Shown here piece after piece: positions 59,931 through 64,000 of a DNA stretch of 64,000 bases. Positions within the stretch are counted from its first letter, which is position 1. Each line of letters starts with the position of its first letter. The DNA lies in the NCBI RefSeq assembly GCF_010500815.1, contig NZ_JAAAMG010000006.1, forward strand, positions 186,001 through 250,000, read 5' to 3'. Source of the DNA: Jiella pacifica (GTDB lineage: Bacteria > Pseudomonadota > Alphaproteobacteria > Rhizobiales > Rhizobiaceae). The notes beneath the pieces were generated by a model, which saw nothing but the letters and a program-made list of their open reading frames with translations, searched no databases and was not told where the DNA came from. The translations under genes and the position numbers were made by a program.

Positions 59931-60903
59931 AGTCAGAGGCGGGCGGGGATTCCTCCGAGCCGCTGTTGGACGACGGTTGCTCTAGGACCTCGAGCATCCC
60001 GCGGGCGAGGCGCGTGTCGGTGACGAGGGCGTTGATCATCCCCGACCGCGCCGCGCCGATCGCCGCACGGACCTTCTGCTTGCCGATGGCAACCCCGATG
60101 CTGAGCGGGATCCGGCGCAGCTGGTCGCGGCTGATCGACATCAGGTTCTCCTGGCCCTTCCAGTGAACCTCCTCGCCGTCCTCGTCGAAGTAATGGCGCA
60201 CGACGTCCCCGACGACGCGGTCCGTGCCGAGGTCCTCGAACGCGAAATCGCGATGGCTGGTGGCGAACTGGAAGTCGCCGATGCCGAGGATCGCCGCATC
60301 GACCCGCGACCAGTGGCGCAGGATCTGCGACGTATCCCGGTCCCGCGAAAGGACCTTGCGCAACTCCGGCGAGACGATCGACGGTGCATAGAGAAAGCAC
60401 GCATCGCCCTGCATCTGCTCGGCGGCCGTGCGGGCGAATTCGTTGATCTGGAAGTGCGAGGCCGTCTCGTGCATGCCGCCCGTCGTCGGCACGACGACGA
60501 CGCCGGGGATCTTCGGCAGTCCGGCGGCGATGACGCTCTGCACGGTGCGTCCCCAGCCGATGGCGATGGTCGCGCCGGCGGGAAGCTCGGCGCCGCTGAG
60601 AAGCCCGCAGACCTTCGACGACAAGGCCGCCGCCTTGCCGCTTTCAAGAACGTGGACCGCGCGCAGTTTCAGATGCCGGCAGAGCGTGTCGCCGATCTGG
60701 TCGGTCTCCTCCAGGTCGGCGACCTGGATGCGCACGATCCCTTCCTCGCGGGCGAGCGCCAAAAGCCGCGAGACCGTCGCCGTCGAGACCTGCATCCGGC
60801 GCGCCACTTCCAGCTGCGACATGCCGTCGAGATAGTGCAGCCTTGCGGCCGCATGCATCATGCTGCGGTTCAGCAGGCTGGCACCATGAGGGCGTCTGGT
60901 CAT
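59929..60903 (-). CDS. SorC/DeoR-type (SorC family) sugar-responsive transcriptional regulator
   Basis: The 324-residue regulator has an N-terminal helix-turn-helix LHYLDGMSQLEVARRMQVSTATVSRLLALARE in blocks (about residues 22-55). The SorC effector domain follows, with IAIGWGRTVQSVIAAG (sugar-phosphate-binding GWGRT), VVVVPTTGG and VDAAILGIGDF. Such regulators sense phosphorylated sugars. ATG 60903 has GGAAAG about nine bases upstream. It lies between the aldolase operon and the divergent ABC importer genes, and 12-base palindromes flank both sides, so it should control all of them. Confidence 0.93.
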   Translation of the reverse strand: MTRRPHGASLLNRSMMHAAARLHYLDGMSQLEVARRMQVSTATVSRLLALAREEGIVRIQVADLEETDQIGDTLCRHLKLRAVHVLESGKAAALSSKVCGLLSGAELPAGATIAIGWGRTVQSVIAAGLPKIPGVVVVPTTGGMHETASHFQINEFARTAAEQMQGDACFLYAPSIVSPELRKVLSRDRDTSQILRHWSRVDAAILGIGDFQFATSHRDFAFEDLGTDRVVGDVVRHYFDEDGEEVHWKGQENLMSISRDQLRRIPLSIGVAIGKQKVRAAIGAARSGMINALVTDTRLARGMLEVLEQPSSNSGSEESPPASD

Positions 60904-60918
60904 CGTTCGATCTTTCCA

Positions 60919-60930
60919 GAAATAAATTTC
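60919..60930. promoter_or_regulatory. Predicted SorC operator, copy 2
   Basis: GAAATAAATTTC differs from copy 1 (59919-59930) at one base. It lies 15 bases before the SorC start codon, in the divergent region shared with the ABC importer promoter. AT-rich flanking ATTTTC repeats may extend the site. Confidence 0.55.
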
Positions 60931-61077
60931 CGTTATTTTCTTCTTGCCGAACCTCCGTCGGTTAGGCAACATCGCCCCCGTCGAATTCGTCTCCGCGCGG
61001 CATGGGCAATCGCCTGCGGCTACAGGGACGGAGGGGATGGCTCGTGGAGGAGCCGAGTTTCAACGGGAGGAAAATCG

Positions 61078-62070
61078 ATGAAGAATCTGCTCAAGTCCGC
61101 GGCGCTCGCCGCGGCATTGCTTGGCGCCGTGGCCAGCGCCCCGGTCCACGCCCAGGACGGCGCGAAGAAGGACTTCAAGATCACCCTGGTGCCGGGCCTG
61201 ACCACCGACGCCTTCTACATCACCATGAATCGCGGCGCCCAGGCCGCCGCCAAGGCGCTCGGCATCACCGTCGACTTCCAAGGCGCCGAAGAGTTCGATC
61301 CCGTTCTGCAGACGCCTGTGCTCGATGCCGTGATCGCCCGGGGACCGGACGCCATCCTGATCGCCCCGACCGACGCCACCCAGATGATCGAGCCGCTGCG
61401 CCGCGCCAACGAAGCCGGCATTCCGGTCGTCACCGTGGATACCTTCATCGACGACGGCAAATATCAGGACGGCAGCGGCGACGGCGACTTCCCGGTTTCC
61501 TCGATCTCGTCCGACAATGTCCTGGGCGGCCGGATGGCGGCCCGTGCCATGGCCGAAGACATGGGCGGCAAGGGCAAGGTCTATATCTCCAACGTGCGGC
61601 CGGGCATCTCGACGACGGATCAGCGCGAAGAAGGCTTCAAGGCCGAGATGACGGGTAAATTCCCCGACATCGAGGTGTTGGACACCCAGTATAACGAGAA
61701 CGACGCCTCGCTCGCGGCATCGCAGTTCCAGGCCGTCCTGGCACGCAATCCCGACATCGCCGGCGTCTTCGGCGCCAACCTGTTCTCGGCCATCGGCGCC
61801 GGCAACGGCGTGGCGGGCGCCAACAAGTCGGAGGACGTGACCGTCATCGCCTTCGACGCGCCGCCCAGCATCGTCGACAACATCAAGTCCGGCGTGGTCG
61901 ATGCTGCGATCGCCCAGCATCCCGCGGAGATCGGCTATTACGGCGTCATGACCGCCTATGCCGTCCTGACCGGCCAATCCGTTCCGACCACGATCGGAAC
62001 CGGCTTCACGGTCATCGACGCCGACAATGTCGACGACGAAGCCATCGCCAAGTTCATCTATTCCGAGTGA
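61078..62070 (+). CDS. Periplasmic sugar-binding protein of an ABC importer (RbsB/FrcB-like)
   Basis: The 330-residue precursor has a signal peptide (residues 1-26, hydrophobic ALAAALLGAVASA, cleavage near VHA-Q). The mature RbsB-type fold contains ITLVPGLTTDAFYITMNRGAQAAAKALG and DAILIAPTDATQMIEPLRRANEAGIPVVTVDT in blocks, then GRMAARAM and VIAFDAPPSIVDNI. It binds a pyranose or related sugar and delivers it to the permease. GGGAGGA lies eight bases before the ATG. The order binding protein, permease, ATPase is that of the fructose system FrcBCA. Confidence 0.94.
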   Translation: MKNLLKSAALAAALLGAVASAPVHAQDGAKKDFKITLVPGLTTDAFYITMNRGAQAAAKALGITVDFQGAEEFDPVLQTPVLDAVIARGPDAILIAPTDATQMIEPLRRANEAGIPVVTVDTFIDDGKYQDGSGDGDFPVSSISSDNVLGGRMAARAMAEDMGGKGKVYISNVRPGISTTDQREEGFKAEMTGKFPDIEVLDTQYNENDASLAASQFQAVLARNPDIAGVFGANLFSAIGAGNGVAGANKSEDVTVIAFDAPPSIVDNIKSGVVDAAIAQHPAEIGYYGVMTAYAVLTGQSVPTTIGTGFTVIDADNVDDEAIAKFIYSE

Positions 62071-63080
62071 CCTCCACCGTGACTACGAACTCAAAGGGGG
62101 CTTCATTCGTGAAGTCCCTCCTCAACGCATGGTCGTGGCTGTTCCTCGTCCTCATCCTGGGCTTCTTCGAGATCTACGCCCGGATGGAGACGGGACAGAC
62201 ATTCCTGTTCCGCATCTACAACATCCAGTCGATCTCGGTGGCGGCCTCGCAGATCCTGCTTCTGTCGCTCGGGCTGACGCTGGTCGTGGTGGCGGGCCAC
62301 ATCGATCTGTCGATCGCCTTTTCCACCGGACTGGCCGCGGTCGTGATGGCGCTGGTCATCCGGATCATCGGCCCCGAGAGCGGCTGGCTCGTGGTCATCC
62401 TGGCGATGGGGGCGGGGCTTCTGTCGGCCGTCCTCGTCGGTCTCGTCAATGGGTGGCTCGTCGCGCAGCTCAACGTGCCGAGCTTCATCGGGACGCTCGG
62501 AACCTTCGGTATCGCGCGGGGCGTGGCTCTGATCGTTGCGGGCGGGGCGACGGTGTCGATCCGCAGCGAGGAGGCGCGGAGCTTCGGCAATGGCGAGATT
62601 CTCGGCATTCCCGTCCCGGTGCTGCTGGCGCTGGTGCTCGCCGCCGCATGCCATTTCCTTCTGACCTACACGAAGTTCGGCGTCCACACCTATGCGCTCG
62701 GGGCCAACCGGGCCTCGGTCGAGCGCGCGGGCGTCGACGTGAAGAAGCATCTGGTCATGCTCTTCGTCATCTCCGCGATCACCGCCGGCATCGGCGGGCT
62801 GGTCTACACGGGACGGTTCTCTGCAGGGGCTGCCAATGCCGGCGAGCCGATCCTGCTCTATGCGGTGGCGGCGGTGTTCATTGGTGGTGCCTCTTTGACA
62901 GGCGGCCAGGGAACCGTGATCGGCACGGTGATCGGCGCCTTCATCATCGCGGTGATCCAGTTCGGACTGGTCTTCTCGGGCCTGCCTCCCTACTGGCAGT
63001 TCGTCGCCGTCGGCCTCGTCATCATCGTGGCGGTGCTCGTCGACCAGTCGAGGGACAAGCTGACGGGGAAGCTGTCATGA
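62067..63080 (+). CDS. Sugar ABC transporter permease (RbsC/FrcC-like)
   Basis: The 337-residue membrane protein has about nine to ten helices. Blocks typical of ribose-class permeases are GHIDLSIAFSTGLAA (the GxDLSxG motif), NVPSFIGTLGTFGIARG, ALGANRASVERAGVDV and FIGGASLTGGQGTVIGTVIGAF in parts. It forms the channel with the adjacent ATPase. The GTG at 62067 overlaps the binding-protein stop by four bases; GTGs at 62079 and 62109 (the latter with AAAGGGGG upstream) are alternative starts. Its stop overlaps the ATPase start by four bases. Confidence 0.93.
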   Translation: MTSTVTTNSKGASFVKSLLNAWSWLFLVLILGFFEIYARMETGQTFLFRIYNIQSISVAASQILLLSLGLTLVVVAGHIDLSIAFSTGLAAVVMALVIRIIGPESGWLVVILAMGAGLLSAVLVGLVNGWLVAQLNVPSFIGTLGTFGIARGVALIVAGGATVSIRSEEARSFGNGEILGIPVPVLLALVLAAACHFLLTYTKFGVHTYALGANRASVERAGVDVKKHLVMLFVISAITAGIGGLVYTGRFSAGAANAGEPILLYAVAAVFIGGASLTGGQGTVIGTVIGAFIIAVIQFGLVFSGLPPYWQFVAVGLVIIVAVLVDQSRDKLTGKLS

Positions 63081-63817
63081 CTGCAATTCTCACCGCCACC
63101 GGCCTGAAGAAGCGCTTCGGCGGGATCGAAGCCGTCAAGGACGTGAACTTCGAGGTCCATCCCGGCGAATGCGTGGTGCTTGCCGGCGACAACGGCGCCG
63201 GCAAGTCGACGATCATCAAGATGATCTCGGGTGTCTATCAGCCGACCGAGGGGACAGTCACCTTCGACGGCGAAAAGCTCACCGGCAAGAGCCCCGAAGC
63301 CGTTCGCCGGGCAGGGATCGAGACGATCTATCAGGATCTCGCACTGGCGGACAATCTCGACGCCGGCCTCAATCTCTATCTCGGCCGCGAGAAGACGACG
63401 CGGGTTCTAGGCATCCCCGTTCTCGATCGAAAGTCGATGCGCAATGCCGCCGTCGAGGTTCTCAAGAGCCTCGGGATCGTCGTGCCCGATCCGACCGCTC
63501 CCGTCCGCGACATGTCCGGCGGCCAGCGCCAGGCGATCGCCATCGCGCGGGCGATCCACTGGCAGGCCAAGCTCGTCATCCTGGACGAGCCGACGGCCGC
63601 GCTCGGGGTTCCCGAGCAGCGCGAGGTGATGGCGCTCATAGAGCGGCTGAAGAAGAAGGGTGTCGCCATCATCCTGATCTCCCACAACCTGCCCGACATC
63701 TTCGCCGCGGCGGATCGGATCATCGTCCTGGCGCGCGGCGTCATCGGCGGCGAAAGACGGCCGTCCGAGACCAATGACGAAGAGATCGTCCGCCTGATGA
63801 TGGGCGCCACCCTGTAA
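63077..63817 (+). CDS. Sugar ABC transporter ATPase, single domain (FrcA-like)
   Basis: This 246-residue ABC domain has Walker A GDNGAGKST (about residues 38-46), Q-loop TIYQDLALADNL, signature DMSGGQRQAIAIARAI, Walker B LVILDEPTAALG and H-loop LISHNLPDI. Unlike two-domain RbsA/MglA proteins it has one domain, as FrcA does, so it acts as a homodimer. It overlaps the permease by four bases (ATGA). It is the last gene seen; the final 183 bases of the window hold no supported gene. Confidence 0.94.
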   Translation: MTAILTATGLKKRFGGIEAVKDVNFEVHPGECVVLAGDNGAGKSTIIKMISGVYQPTEGTVTFDGEKLTGKSPEAVRRAGIETIYQDLALADNLDAGLNLYLGREKTTRVLGIPVLDRKSMRNAAVEVLKSLGIVVPDPTAPVRDMSGGQRQAIAIARAIHWQAKLVILDEPTAALGVPEQREVMALIERLKKKGVAIILISHNLPDIFAAADRIIVLARGVIGGERRPSETNDEEIVRLMMGATL

Positions 63818-64000
63818 CTCTGCGGACCCGTGAAAGCTTCCCGGCCGGCCACCGGCGTTCCGCGGCCGGGGCAAGATCAATCGCGTTCGACGCCATTCGT
63901 TTCGACGGGAAAGTCACGAAACGGTAGCCTTTCGAGGCTGCGCAGGTCGCGACCGGCGCATAGCGTCGGTGGCGACGCAGCGGGTGCGATCTCCCAGGCG

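Overview
The window looks like chromosomal DNA of a high-G+C alphaproteobacterium, most likely Hyphomicrobiales (Rhizobiales), near the Aurantimonadaceae/Rhizobiaceae. The evidence is gene order and families: secA divergent from a PpiC isomerase, then argJ, a GNAT gene and mutT; the run DUF1178, nitrilase, glutaredoxin, comF, methyltransferase; a Flp pilus (cpa/tad) locus; a DUF1127 protein; DUF3369-type signalling proteins. Species cannot be fixed by eye. Genes are dense, with many 1 to 4 base overlaps. No rRNA, tRNA, CRISPR array, transposase or phage gene was seen.

Bases 1-15000 hold a surface-glycan and cyclic-nucleotide neighbourhood. On the minus strand lie a polysaccharide deacetylase and a GNAT acetyltransferase, then three overlapping glycosyltransferase genes, a fused peptide-type ABC ATPase, a 900-residue ABC protein whose ATP site is destroyed, a free-standing cyclic-nucleotide-binding protein and an MBL-fold hydrolase. 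A membrane class III nucleotidyl cyclase is divergent from the glycosyltransferases. A low-G+C DUF3800 gene interrupts this neighbourhood. I infer that the genes work together, with a cyclase-made nucleotide sensed by the binding protein and perhaps degraded by the hydrolase. This is the best candidate for an undescribed system here.

Bases 15000-22400 carry signalling genes: a receiver/DUF3369/histidine kinase hybrid with an OmpR-type regulator, then a large histidine kinase translationally coupled to a dipeptide-type binding protein. Bases 22400-30550 are cpaBCDEF-tadBC for Flp pilus assembly, with a CtrA-like half-site upstream. The pilin lies apart, at 39.3-39.8 kb. A P-II gene with a strong sigma-54 promoter match sits upstream of the pilus genes without amtB or glnA. 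Bases 31500-46520 are mostly housekeeping: an esterase, CorA, truB-rbfA, DUF1178, nitrilase, grxC, comF, a methyltransferase, mutT, a GNAT protein, argJ, a PpiC isomerase and secA.

Bases 46520-50430 hold a phosphatase/response regulator/kinase operon, an EamA-type transporter and a cytochrome b561. A nearly identical 26-base motif lies the same distance upstream of the first and last of these genes. Then come gluconate kinase and permease, rho with an intrinsic terminator, a TetR regulator divergent from an enoyl-CoA hydratase with a perfect 14-base palindrome between them, a YbaK-type deacylase and DUF1127. From 57.2 kb to the end is a sugar-catabolic locus: a small kinase, a ROK kinase, a LacD-type aldolase, a SorC regulator and an FrcBCA-like ABC importer, with two near-identical 12-base operators predicted.
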